Shown here in pieces: positions 18,986 to 27,224 of a stretch of 64,000 nt of DNA; within the stretch, counting starts at the first letter, position 1; each line of letters begins with the position of its first letter. The DNA is from JADKIH01 sp043747595 (lineage in GTDB: Bacteria; Bacteroidota; Bacteroidia; AKYH767-A; 2013-40CM-41-45). The notes beneath the pieces were generated by a model. The model was not told where the DNA came from. It worked only from the letters and a program-made list of their open reading frames with translations, and searched no databases. The DNA is taken from the NCBI GenBank assembly GCA_043747595.1, contig JAYTOX010000104.1, forward strand, positions 1 to 64,000, read 5' to 3'. The position numbers and the translations under genes were made by a program.

Positions 18986-21373
18986 ATGCTTTTTGCTGCT
19001 GCACGTATCATCCTTAGACACAGAGTCATATCTCTTATTGTCCTCCTCTCTCTTACCGGAGGAATGATTTATATGGCCACTTTTGTTAAGCTTTCTTATG
19101 AAGCTGCTAAGATTTTACCTCCTACCGACTCAACTTATGCCGAATATTTAAAGTTCAAGCAAAAATTTGGCGAAGACGGAACCGTAATGGTTATCGGCTT
19201 TCAAAGCGATAGTATCTGGCAACAAAAATTAATGGCCGATTGGTACGATTTATCAAACGACGTAAAATCAATTGATGGAATTCAAGAAGTTGTTTCTATT
19301 GCTCGCGCATTTCGAGTAACTCGAAACGATAGTCTACACAAGCTCGATTTCAAACCATTGCTTGCTCATCGACCAATAACTCAAGCTGAAACCGATAGCC
19401 TTCAGAAAGAAATAACTGAACTTCCTTTTTATCAAGGTCTCCTTTACAATCCTGATACAAAAGTTACTTTGATGGCCATTACACTCGATCAAAATAAACT
19501 GAATACAAAAAGCCGAATTGCAACAGTTAATCAAGTAAAAGAACTTAGTGAGAAATTTGCAACTGCACACAACATACAATTGCATTACTCAGGCCTACCC
19601 TATATTCGAACAGCAGTATCGCAAAAAATACTTTCTGAAATGAAAATGTTTATGGTATTGGCTATATTAGTTACCGCTTTTATCTTATTCGTTTTCTTCA
19701 GAAGTTTTTATGCTGTACTATTTCCGATGATCGTAGTAATACTCGGTGTAATTTGGTCGTTCGGCACATTGGTACTCTTTGGATTTAAAATAACTATTCT
19801 AACTAGCTTGATTGCTCCGTTGATTATAGTCATCGGATTACCTAATTGTATCCTATTACTAAATAAGTACCAACAAGAATATTCTACTCATGGAAATAAG
19901 ATTAAAGCATTGGCTCGTTCTATTTACAGAATTGGCGTATCGACATTTTTTGCCAATGTAACTACTGCAATTGGATTTTTAGTTTTCGCTTTTACTCATA
20001 GTGATGTACTAATAGAATTTGGAATAATTGCATCTCTGAATGTAATGATTACTTACATTATCTCTTTAGTATTTATTCCAATTGTGTTTAGCTTTCTTCC
20101 TCCACCTTCAGCAAAACAAGTGCGTCATTTAGAAAGTAAAACATTAAATAAGATTCTAGACAAAATCGATCATTGGGTGCATGCATATCGCTTTCGCATT
20201 TATACATTCGTAATAATAATTGTACTAATCAGCATTTATGGAATAACGAAAATTACTACGGTTGGATATGTAGTTGACGACCTTCCTAAAAAAGATATAA
20301 TTTATAAAGATTTGAAGTTTTTCGAATCAAATTTCAGAGGTGTTTTGCCTTTTGAAGTAACAGTAGACACGAAAAAAAGAGGCGGCGCGTTAGAACTAAA
20401 AACACTTTATAAAATAAATCGCTTACAGAAAGTAATTGCAAATTACCCTGAGTTTAGCGAACCCGTTTCTATTGCAGAAGGAATAAAGTTTTCTTATCAA
20501 GGATTGAATGACAATAATCCAAAATTTTATATTATTCCAAATGTACAAGAACTTGGTCGACTGGCCGGCTATGCAAGCGATGCAAAAGGCAGTACTCGAT
20601 CATTCAAATCAATTCTTGACAGCTCGAAACAAATTACGAGAATAAGTTTTCAAGTTGCCGATATTGGGTCAATAAAAATGAAAAAACTTTTAGACGAGAT
20701 CCGCCCACGAGTTGATAGTATTTTTGAATCGTCTGCGTACGATGTAAAACTTACAGGTAACTCGATTATCTTTTTAAAAAACAACGATTACCTTTTGTTG
20801 AATTTGAAAGAAAGTATTCTGATGGCCATTTTGTTAATCGGAGCTGTAATGTTCTTTTTATTTATGTCGTTTAGAATGGTTTTGATTGCATTAATTCCAA
20901 GCATGACTCCATTACTCCTTACAGCCGCAATGATGGGCTATTTTGGAATTGCATTAAAACCTTCAACCATCTTAATATTCTCAATTGCTTTTGGAATAGC
21001 CTCTGATGGAACAATGTATTTCCTAACAAAGTATCGTCAAGAATTAAGAAGACATGGTGGAAGTATTTCTAAAACTACTTCAAATGCTATCTATGAAACA
21101 GGGCCAAGCATGATCTATACTGCTATCATTCTCTTTTCAGGATTTTTTATTTTCACCGCTTCAAGTTTCGGAGGCACATCGGCACTTGGAGTATTAATTT
21201 CTATCACGCTCTTGATTGCTATGATCAGCAACTTAATTTTCCTTCCAACCTTATTGCTTTCACTTGAAAAACGAATTATCACAAAAGCTTTCTTAAAAGA
21301 ACCCATGATTCAAATTTTCGATGAAGACGAAGATGTAGAATTAGACCATCTTGAAGTAAGGAAAAACGAGTAA
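18986..21373 (+). CDS. RND/MMPL family transporter
   Basis: Inner-membrane exporter of the MMPL branch of the RND superfamily, 795 residues. The layout is duplicated: TM1 at 12-32 with a periplasmic domain (35-205) and a five-helix bundle (about 215-375), then TM7 near 405-425, a second periplasmic domain (430-605) and another five-helix bundle (615-770). Conserved features include the IVIGLPNCILLLNKY stretch in TM4 and FGIASDGTMYFLTKYRQE in its second-half counterpart. The C-terminal tail is acidic (FDEDEDVELDHLE). Relatives export lipids, hopanoids or small hydrophobic molecules; the substrate here is unknown. There is no adaptor or outer-membrane partner gene nearby, which is normal for MMPL types. 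Confidence 0.9.
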   Translation: MLFAAARIILRHRVISLIVLLSLTGGMIYMATFVKLSYEAAKILPPTDSTYAEYLKFKQKFGEDGTVMVIGFQSDSIWQQKLMADWYDLSNDVKSIDGIQEVVSIARAFRVTRNDSLHKLDFKPLLAHRPITQAETDSLQKEITELPFYQGLLYNPDTKVTLMAITLDQNKLNTKSRIATVNQVKELSEKFATAHNIQLHYSGLPYIRTAVSQKILSEMKMFMVLAILVTAFILFVFFRSFYAVLFPMIVVILGVIWSFGTLVLFGFKITILTSLIAPLIIVIGLPNCILLLNKYQQEYSTHGNKIKALARSIYRIGVSTFFANVTTAIGFLVFAFTHSDVLIEFGIIASLNVMITYIISLVFIPIVFSFLPPPSAKQVRHLESKTLNKILDKIDHWVHAYRFRIYTFVIIIVLISIYGITKITTVGYVVDDLPKKDIIYKDLKFFESNFRGVLPFEVTVDTKKRGGALELKTLYKINRLQKVIANYPEFSEPVSIAEGIKFSYQGLNDNNPKFYIIPNVQELGRLAGYASDAKGSTRSFKSILDSSKQITRISFQVADIGSIKMKKLLDEIRPRVDSIFESSAYDVKLTGNSIIFLKNNDYLLLNLKESILMAILLIGAVMFFLFMSFRMVLIALIPSMTPLLLTAAMMGYFGIALKPSTILIFSIAFGIASDGTMYFLTKYRQELRRHGGSISKTTSNAIYETGPSMIYTAIILFSGFFIFTASSFGGTSALGVLISITLLIAMISNLIFLPTLLLSLEKRIITKAFLKEPMIQIFDEDEDVELDHLEVRKNE

Positions 21374-21468
21374 TCCTTTTCTTTGTTTAGGCTACAATTT
21401 TGTCTTTTATAAAAAATCATATAAAAGTTAAAGTCCGAAATCTACCAATATAGAAACTGGAGTGATGA

Positions 21469-21497
21469 TTGACATCTACTATTTTTTTGTATTTTAG
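21469..21497 (+). promoter_or_regulatory. Candidate promoter for rmlA
   Basis: TTG at 21469-21471 and TATTTTAG at 21490-21497 are 18 bases apart, matching the phylum pattern TTG-N17-23-TAnnTTTG with one mismatch in the -7 box. The distance to the GTG start is about 80 bases. Confidence 0.35.
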
Positions 21498-21575
21498 TGC
21501 TTCAGAAAAGCTACTGAAAAGAGGGGGCAACTTCCAATTAATTGATTAAAAAAGTAGCATTATTAGCAAAAAAAC

Positions 21576-22439
21576 GTGAAAGGCATTATTCTCGCCGGAG
21601 GGTCCGGTACCCGACTTCATCCGCTTACATTGGCCATGAGCAAGCAGCTTATGCCTGTTTATGATAAGCCGATGATTTATTACCCTCTTTCTATTTTAAT
21701 GACTGCAGGTATCAATGAAATATTAATTATTTCTACACCGCACGATTTACCGCACTTCAAACGCTTATTGGGTGATGGAAAAAATCTTGGTTGCTCCTTT
21801 TCTTATGTCGAACAAGCTGTTCCAAATGGTCTCGCTCAAGCTTTTGTTATCGGCGAAGATTTCATAGGAAAAGATAAAGTAGCACTGATTTTAGGTGACA
21901 ACATTTTTTATGGAACCGGTTTGCAACAACTATTACAAAACAACATAGATCCTAATGGAGGAATTGTTTTTGCATATCACGTAAGTGATCCGGAAAGATA
22001 TGGTGTTGTTGAATTTGACAAGAACAATAAAGCAATAAGTATAGAGGAGAAACCGACAAAGCCGAAATCGAATTTCGCTGTGCCCGGACTTTATTTTTAC
22101 GATAATTCAGTCGTAAAAATTGCCAAAGAATTAAAACCGAGTGCTAGAGGAGAATATGAGATAACCGATGTAAATAAAGTTTACCTTGAGAATGGAAATT
22201 TAAAAGTTGGCATTCTCGACAAGGGCACTGCTTGGCTTGATACAGGAACGTTTGCCTCTTTAATGCAAGCCGGGCAATTTGTACAAGTTATTGAAGAACG
22301 ACAAGGCTTGAAGATTGGTTGTATTGAAGAGATCGCATATCGTCAAGGATTCATAAGTAAAGAGCAATTAAGAAGCATTGCCGAACCTCTGGTGAAGAGC
22401 GGCTATGGCAAATACTTGCTTTCATTGATTGAGAATTAA
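21576..22439 (+). CDS. rmlA: Glucose-1-phosphate thymidylyltransferase
   Basis: Makes dTDP-glucose from dTTP and glucose 1-phosphate, the first step toward dTDP-rhamnose and other deoxysugars of surface polysaccharides. The 287 residues match RmlA/RfbA. The nucleotidyltransferase signature GGSGTRLHPLT is at residues 8-18; other marks are SKQLMPVYDKPMIYYPLS, ILGDNIFYGTG, FAYHVSDPERYGVVEF, EEKPTKPKS and WLDTGTFASLMQA. The start is GTG at 21576; no ATG gives the conserved N-terminus. The epimerase/dehydratase gene follows after 108 bases. rmlB, C and D are not in the window. Confidence 0.95.
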   Translation: MKGIILAGGSGTRLHPLTLAMSKQLMPVYDKPMIYYPLSILMTAGINEILIISTPHDLPHFKRLLGDGKNLGCSFSYVEQAVPNGLAQAFVIGEDFIGKDKVALILGDNIFYGTGLQQLLQNNIDPNGGIVFAYHVSDPERYGVVEFDKNNKAISIEEKPTKPKSNFAVPGLYFYDNSVVKIAKELKPSARGEYEITDVNKVYLENGNLKVGILDKGTAWLDTGTFASLMQAGQFVQVIEERQGLKIGCIEEIAYRQGFISKEQLRSIAEPLVKSGYGKYLLSLIEN

Positions 22440-22547
22440 TTTTAGTAAACAAACAAGACCAATTCACCCCCAATCATTGGGTGTTAGTAAAAAACAACTA
22501 TGTTGGAATCATATAATTTCTAACATTTGATTGTATAACCAAAGACC

Positions 22548-23492
22548 ATGAAAAGAAAAATACTCGTAACAGGTGGGGCAGGATTCATTGGAAGCTCTCT
22601 AGCTGAAAGATTGGCTCGCGACCCGGACAACTATGTTGTTATTGTCGATAATCTTTTAACAGGAAATATTTCTAAAGTTCCTAAGTCGGTTCACCAAAAT
22701 GTAAAATTCATTAAGGCGAATGCAAATGATTTAATGGACTTATCGAGCATCTTCCATGCTTATAAATTTGATTATGTTTTTCATTACGCCGCTGTTGTAG
22801 GTGTTAAACGAACATTAGCAAATCCTGTAATGGTTTTAAATGATTTAACAGGAATCAATAATGTACTTAACCTCTCTAAAAACACAGGCGTAAAACGAGT
22901 ATTTTACACTTCCTCTTCTGAAGTTTATGGAGAACCGGTAGAGTTTCCACAAAACGAATATACCACACCATTGAATTCGCGTTTACCTTATGCAATCGTG
23001 AAAAATGTTGGTGAAGCATATCTCCGTTCTTTTAAACGAGAATACGATTTAGATTTTACTATTTTCCGACTGTTCAACACCTATGGCCCTAAACAAAGTA
23101 CTGACTTTGTAATTTCTAAATTCTTATTAGCTGCTACAAAAGACAAAGACATTACTATTTATGGCGATGGCTCTCAAACAAGAACTTTTTGTTTTATAGA
23201 AGATCATTTAGACGCTACAGTAAATGCTTTCTACAATAATCTACTCATTAATGACGTTGCAAATATTGGTTCCGATAATGAAATGACTATGCTTGAACTT
23301 GCTAAATTTATTATAAAGTTTACGAATTCTAAATCAAACATTGTACACCTTCCTTCTCTTGCCGAAGGGGATATGACACGTCGTCGTCCGGATGTAACTA
23401 AGATGAAAGAACTTCTTAATCGCGATTTCACTTCGCTAGAACAAGGATTAAAAACTATATTGAATAATAGTCAGTATGTTTTATCTTCTTGA
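22548..23492 (+). CDS. NAD-dependent nucleotide-sugar epimerase/dehydratase
   Basis: Extended short-chain dehydrogenase of 314 residues acting on a nucleotide sugar in the cytoplasm. It has the NAD-binding GGAGFIGS (9-16), the SSSEVYG active-site strand (122-128) and the catalytic pair Tyr148/Lys152 in YAIVK. The C-terminal half carries FRLFNTYGP, IYGDGSQTRTFCFIED and the NIGSDNEMTMLELAKFI substrate region. This pattern is shared by UDP-glucose 4-epimerases, dTDP-glucose 4,6-dehydratases and UDP-glucuronate decarboxylases. The lack of the dehydratase-type Asp-Glu pair after the second catalytic Ser (here SSSEVYG) argues against RmlB. The neighbouring rmlA points to surface polysaccharide synthesis. 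Confidence 0.85.
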   Translation: MKRKILVTGGAGFIGSSLAERLARDPDNYVVIVDNLLTGNISKVPKSVHQNVKFIKANANDLMDLSSIFHAYKFDYVFHYAAVVGVKRTLANPVMVLNDLTGINNVLNLSKNTGVKRVFYTSSSEVYGEPVEFPQNEYTTPLNSRLPYAIVKNVGEAYLRSFKREYDLDFTIFRLFNTYGPKQSTDFVISKFLLAATKDKDITIYGDGSQTRTFCFIEDHLDATVNAFYNNLLINDVANIGSDNEMTMLELAKFIIKFTNSKSNIVHLPSLAEGDMTRRRPDVTKMKELLNRDFTSLEQGLKTILNNSQYVLSS

Positions 23493-23542
23493 TTATTTTA
23501 GAAATATTAAATAATAAACAAACGATCATTCAATTAAAATAA

Positions 23543-23579
23543 AATCGCCCGTTGAAAAAATATTATTCAACGGGCGATT
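23543..23579 (+). terminator. Rho-independent terminator after the nucleotide-sugar genes
   Basis: A perfect 14-bp stem (AATCGCCCGTTGAA at 23543-23556 with its complement at 23566-23579) around a 9-base loop, followed by ATGTTTTTG. Fifty bases after the epimerase stop. Confidence 0.75.
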
Positions 23580-23964
23580 ATGTTTTTGCTAGTAGAGAAT
23601 AAATCAATCTTCAAGAAATTATTTGACATATCAGAGATATATTGCTATGATTTTCGCCTATAAAAAAGTGGGTTTAGCATAAATATTTCTTTTTTATACT
23701 CATTTTCGAGATATCATTTCCGTCCCTTGTATTCAATTTTTTATCCCTTCTATTTTATATTATTATTTCGAATTATTTTAGATTAAGTCTCAAAAAGGCC
23801 ATAAACAGCAGGTTTCAGGGAGCTCTTGAAATAATTTTTTGATATATTTCCACTTCAACCCACAATTTTTTTTCAACCAACAACATAATTAAATGTTAAA
23901 ACACGAAAATATTTATTATTTTGGAGGTGATTAAGTAACCGACCGATAAATTCTTTTCATTCAG
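23580..23964. other. Intergenic, 385 bases; upstream region of a T9SS cargo gene
   Basis: AT-rich with no ORF. TTATTTTG at about 23920-23927, one mismatch from TAnnTTTG, followed by GGAGGTGATT, could be a promoter and a Shine-Dalgarno-like stretch, but the latter is 30 bases from the ATG. Nothing else seen. Confidence 0.35.
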
Positions 23965-25596
23965 ATGAAACCGACCAAACTATTATATATTCTACTCTTG
24001 ACTATTTTCTTCGGAATGAAGCTTGAAGTTTTTTCGCAAACCGTCAATCCCGACCTTGACTTAGCACGTTCAACCATTTTTAGCAATCATGACACCTGCA
24101 TATATGAACGATTGAGAAAACCAATCGACTCTGCATTATTGTTTGACACAATTCAAAATGAAAAACTATCTGCAGCAGCTCCGGCAAACGATAATTGCGG
24201 AAGTGCTACTCCTCTTACAGTAAATGCTGCATGTGTAAATGGCACAACAGAAAACGGAACAACGCAAGGCAGTGAAGTAACAACACCTTCTTGCGTCGCG
24301 AGCGCTTTCAACCAAACTGTATGGTATAGTTTCGTAGCTACAAACGTAAATATGTACGTAAATATTAATGTGACTTCATTTGGTGGAAATGGCGCGTTGT
24401 GGTCGCCTACTGCATGGGCTTCTGCTGTATATCGTGCTACTGGTTGTCCACCAGCCGTTGGCAGTTTAGTTTCATGTAAGAACTCAAACTCTCAAGGAAG
24501 TGGCGACGGAGCAATTGTAAATATAATGGGTGGACTTACAGTTGGACAAACATATTACGTTCAAATTGGATATCGTACTGGTGGCGGAGTAAATAAAATT
24601 CCTAATTTTTGTATTCGTGTAGGCGACCGTTTTACACCTCAATGCAACACTTGTTCGAATACATGTGGAGCTGCATACGGTTTTGCAACTCCTCCAACTG
24701 TTGGACAAGTTACAGCTTATCCGGGCTACCCTCAGACACCCTACATTGAAGGCGCACAAGCAGATACTCAATGCTATACTTTTACTGCAATTAATGATAC
24801 AGTAGATTTTAACGTGATTGTAAATTCAACTTGCGCATCAGGAAACGTAAGTAACTTTACTTGGAGTTTGTATCCAACTTCTACTTGTGGAGCCGCAATA
24901 CAAACCGGCAATCTTTCAAATCTACGATTAACGAATTTAACTGTTGGTTCATCATATACATATTGTTACAGCTTTAGCGTTCCAACCGACTGTTATCATA
25001 CTGCTTACTGGCCATATTTTGTCGGAGCCGCCACTGTTCCTTTGCCTATTGAATTGCTTTACTTTTTGGGAACACATGCTGAAAATAAAAATGAACTTAC
25101 TTGGGCTACAAGTTCTGAAATCAATAGCGATTACTTTAATCTTGAACGCTCGATCGATGCACTCCATTTTGAATCGTTAGCAAACATTGGAGCTGCTCAT
25201 AATAGCACATCTACAATTTACTATTCAGTTACTGACGCTTCTCCTTTTTCTTCTATCACATACTACCGATTAAAGGAAGTTGATTTTGATGGGACTCAAA
25301 AAACATACGGCCCAATTTCAGTTCGATACGGCGGAAAAGACAAGCAACTTGAAATTTTATATGCAGCATTTCAGAGCAACGGAAATCTAATACTCGGATT
25401 GAATAATGAAAAGATATCACAAACGCTCATCTCTATTTATGATGCGTTTGGGCATGTTGCTTACCAATCTGTATTGAATTCTGAAAACGGCTTTAACAAT
25501 TTTGAGTTGCCAATGCCATTGTTTCCATCCGGAATTTATTTTTTAAAGGTCAGCGATAAAACTTCAAGTATTTCAAAAAAAATAATTAAATTCTAA
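23965..25596 (+). CDS. Secreted protein with T9SS type A sorting domain
   Basis: A 543-residue exported protein. The signal peptide is residues 1-25 (LLYILLLTIFFGMKLEVFSQ). The middle (80-340) has Cys pairs and two PPC-like beta-sandwich stretches (ANDNCGSATPLTVNAAC, then NQTVWYSFVAT, and QTYYVQIGY), of a kind seen in Bacteroidota surface proteins. From 350 the usual linker LPIELLYFLGTHAENKNELTW leads to a FNLERSIDALHFES beta domain, and residues 470-543 form the T9SS type A domain (SIYDAFGHVAYQSVL, FPSGIYFLKVSDKTSS, KKIIKF). No catalytic motif was found, so the role is probably structural or binding. It faces the Nramp gene tail to tail. Confidence 0.88.
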   Translation: MKPTKLLYILLLTIFFGMKLEVFSQTVNPDLDLARSTIFSNHDTCIYERLRKPIDSALLFDTIQNEKLSAAAPANDNCGSATPLTVNAACVNGTTENGTTQGSEVTTPSCVASAFNQTVWYSFVATNVNMYVNINVTSFGGNGALWSPTAWASAVYRATGCPPAVGSLVSCKNSNSQGSGDGAIVNIMGGLTVGQTYYVQIGYRTGGGVNKIPNFCIRVGDRFTPQCNTCSNTCGAAYGFATPPTVGQVTAYPGYPQTPYIEGAQADTQCYTFTAINDTVDFNVIVNSTCASGNVSNFTWSLYPTSTCGAAIQTGNLSNLRLTNLTVGSSYTYCYSFSVPTDCYHTAYWPYFVGAATVPLPIELLYFLGTHAENKNELTWATSSEINSDYFNLERSIDALHFESLANIGAAHNSTSTIYYSVTDASPFSSITYYRLKEVDFDGTQKTYGPISVRYGGKDKQLEILYAAFQSNGNLILGLNNEKISQTLISIYDAFGHVAYQSVLNSENGFNNFELPMPLFPSGIYFLKVSDKTSSISKKIIKF

Positions 25597-25678
25597 TCTG
25601 TATATTTGGCTTGGAAGTTAATCACAATCAAAATGAATTCTTTTTTAATTGCCTTAAAAATAATTTAATTCAGTTACG

Positions 25679-26947
25679 TTAAATTGAAAGATATATTAAA
25701 GCTACAGCAGCAAAGGTCATGAATGCAAGAGTAACAAATCCGAAAATATTAGCCTTAGGGCCGTTCGTAAATTCTCCCATTATCTTTTTATTATTTGAAA
25801 TGTGTAAAATAATAGCAATAAGTACCGGCGCAGTTAATCCATAAAGTATTGCCGAATAAATTAATGCTCTAATTGGAGTAATTCCGAGTGATGTCATAGA
25901 CAAGCCAAGCACTAACGATATTGCAATTATTATGTAAAACGCTTTTGCTTCATGAAATTTTTTGTCTAAGCCTTCTTCCCAGCCAAATGTTTCGGTTACT
26001 ATATAGGATAGGCTTCCACTCAAGACCGGAATAGCCAACAAACCTGTGCCCAAGACGCCTATCGCAAATAACAAATAGGCTCCGTTACCGGCAATTGGCC
26101 GAAGTGCTTCAGCTGCCTGTTCAACAGTATTGACCTCATGAATATTGTTATTAAATAAAACAGTTCCCGCCGTTAAAATAATAAAGAACATCACGATATT
26201 TGAAAACAACATTCCGAAATCGACATCTTTTTTCATATCCGCTAATATGCGCTTATCAACAATAATATGCCTTTTTCTTTTTTTCATTTCCTCTACTTCC
26301 ATATTCGCTTGCCAGAAAAATAAATATGGAGAAATTGTAGTCCCCAATATCGCCACTAAAATACTCACATACTCTCTATTAAATTTTATAGTAGGAATAA
26401 TTGTAGCTCTTAAAATTTGAACCCAATGTTGCTCATACAAAAACGGAACAATCAGATATACAAATAACACCAAACATAAATACTTAAGTATGGCTGCTAG
26501 TTTTTGATAAGGGAAATAAACAATCACAATTAATAAAATCACAGTGAAAATAACACTGAAATAAATAGCAGGAAATTGCGGTATTACTAAATTCATCACT
26601 GCACCTACTCCTGCAATGTCTGCGCCTATATTTAACACAATGGCAGGAAAGCTAAATAACAACATTAGATAAAGCACAGACTTATGATAATTCTTTTTCA
26701 AAGTGCCGGTTAAACCTTGCTTAGTTACCATGCCAATTCTTGCACACATCTCTTGTATGCTTGCCATTAATGGAAAGGTAATTAACGCTGTCCATAAAGT
26801 ATTCAATCCGAAGGCTGCGCCTGCTTGTGAATATGTTGCAATGCCCGACGGATCATCGTCGCTCGCGCCGGTAATAAGTCCAGGACCTAATTTCTTCCAG
26901 AAATCTTTGAATCTCACTCGAAATAATTTTCGTTTCCGTTTTTTCAT
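25679..26947 (-). CDS. Nramp family metal transporter with a non-canonical metal site
   Basis: Inner-membrane, proton- or ion-linked divalent metal importer of 422 residues with about 11 membrane helices. The family is shown by KKLGPGLITGASDDDPSGI and the following TYSQAGAAFGLNTLW in TM1, and by AGVGAVMNLV in TM3. The TM1 motif is DPSG (32-35) instead of the canonical DPGN, so the metal-coordinating Asn is replaced by Gly35. In TM6 the canonical MPH is SPY (206-208), so the metal-coordinating Met is replaced by Ser206 and the His by Tyr208. These are the positions that set the transition-metal preference; their loss recalls Nramp-related magnesium transporters, but the metal cannot be named from sequence. 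The gene is monocistronic, with nothing metal-related beside it. Confidence 0.85.
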   Translation of the reverse strand: MKKRKRKLFRVRFKDFWKKLGPGLITGASDDDPSGIATYSQAGAAFGLNTLWTALITFPLMASIQEMCARIGMVTKQGLTGTLKKNYHKSVLYLMLLFSFPAIVLNIGADIAGVGAVMNLVIPQFPAIYFSVIFTVILLIVIVYFPYQKLAAILKYLCLVLFVYLIVPFLYEQHWVQILRATIIPTIKFNREYVSILVAILGTTISPYLFFWQANMEVEEMKKRKRHIIVDKRILADMKKDVDFGMLFSNIVMFFIILTAGTVLFNNNIHEVNTVEQAAEALRPIAGNGAYLLFAIGVLGTGLLAIPVLSGSLSYIVTETFGWEEGLDKKFHEAKAFYIIIAISLVLGLSMTSLGITPIRALIYSAILYGLTAPVLIAIILHISNNKKIMGEFTNGPKANIFGFVTLAFMTFAAVALIYLSI

Positions 26948-27224
26948 ACCAAATAAAAATTTATTACAATTACATGGCTAGCCGAAAATACTATATAAAA
27001 CGGTATGATTGTTCAACTGAAACTAAATTAACTTTACTAAAAAGTAAAGTCTCCTATAAAATGGATTCAAAAAATAGGCCTGCTGGTTTTATTGTCATTT
27101 TATAATCAGTTGGTAGTCTAAACTTCTGTCGAGCATAAAATATATTCCTGAATATTCTATCAGGTCGAATAATAAAATAATTTTACTCAAACAAAATTAT
27201 ATTTGTTTTGATTTCTGATAATTA

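Noticed and set aside
22466..22486. Hairpin CACCC-CCAATCATT-GGGTG after rmlA
   Set aside because: Only five to six pairs, no T tract, and the operon seems to continue.
24484..24771. 95-residue reverse ORF with many Cys
   Set aside because: Shadow of the 543-residue T9SS cargo gene.
25602..25609. TATATTTG matching the -7 promoter consensus
   Set aside because: It lies between convergent genes with no forward gene downstream.
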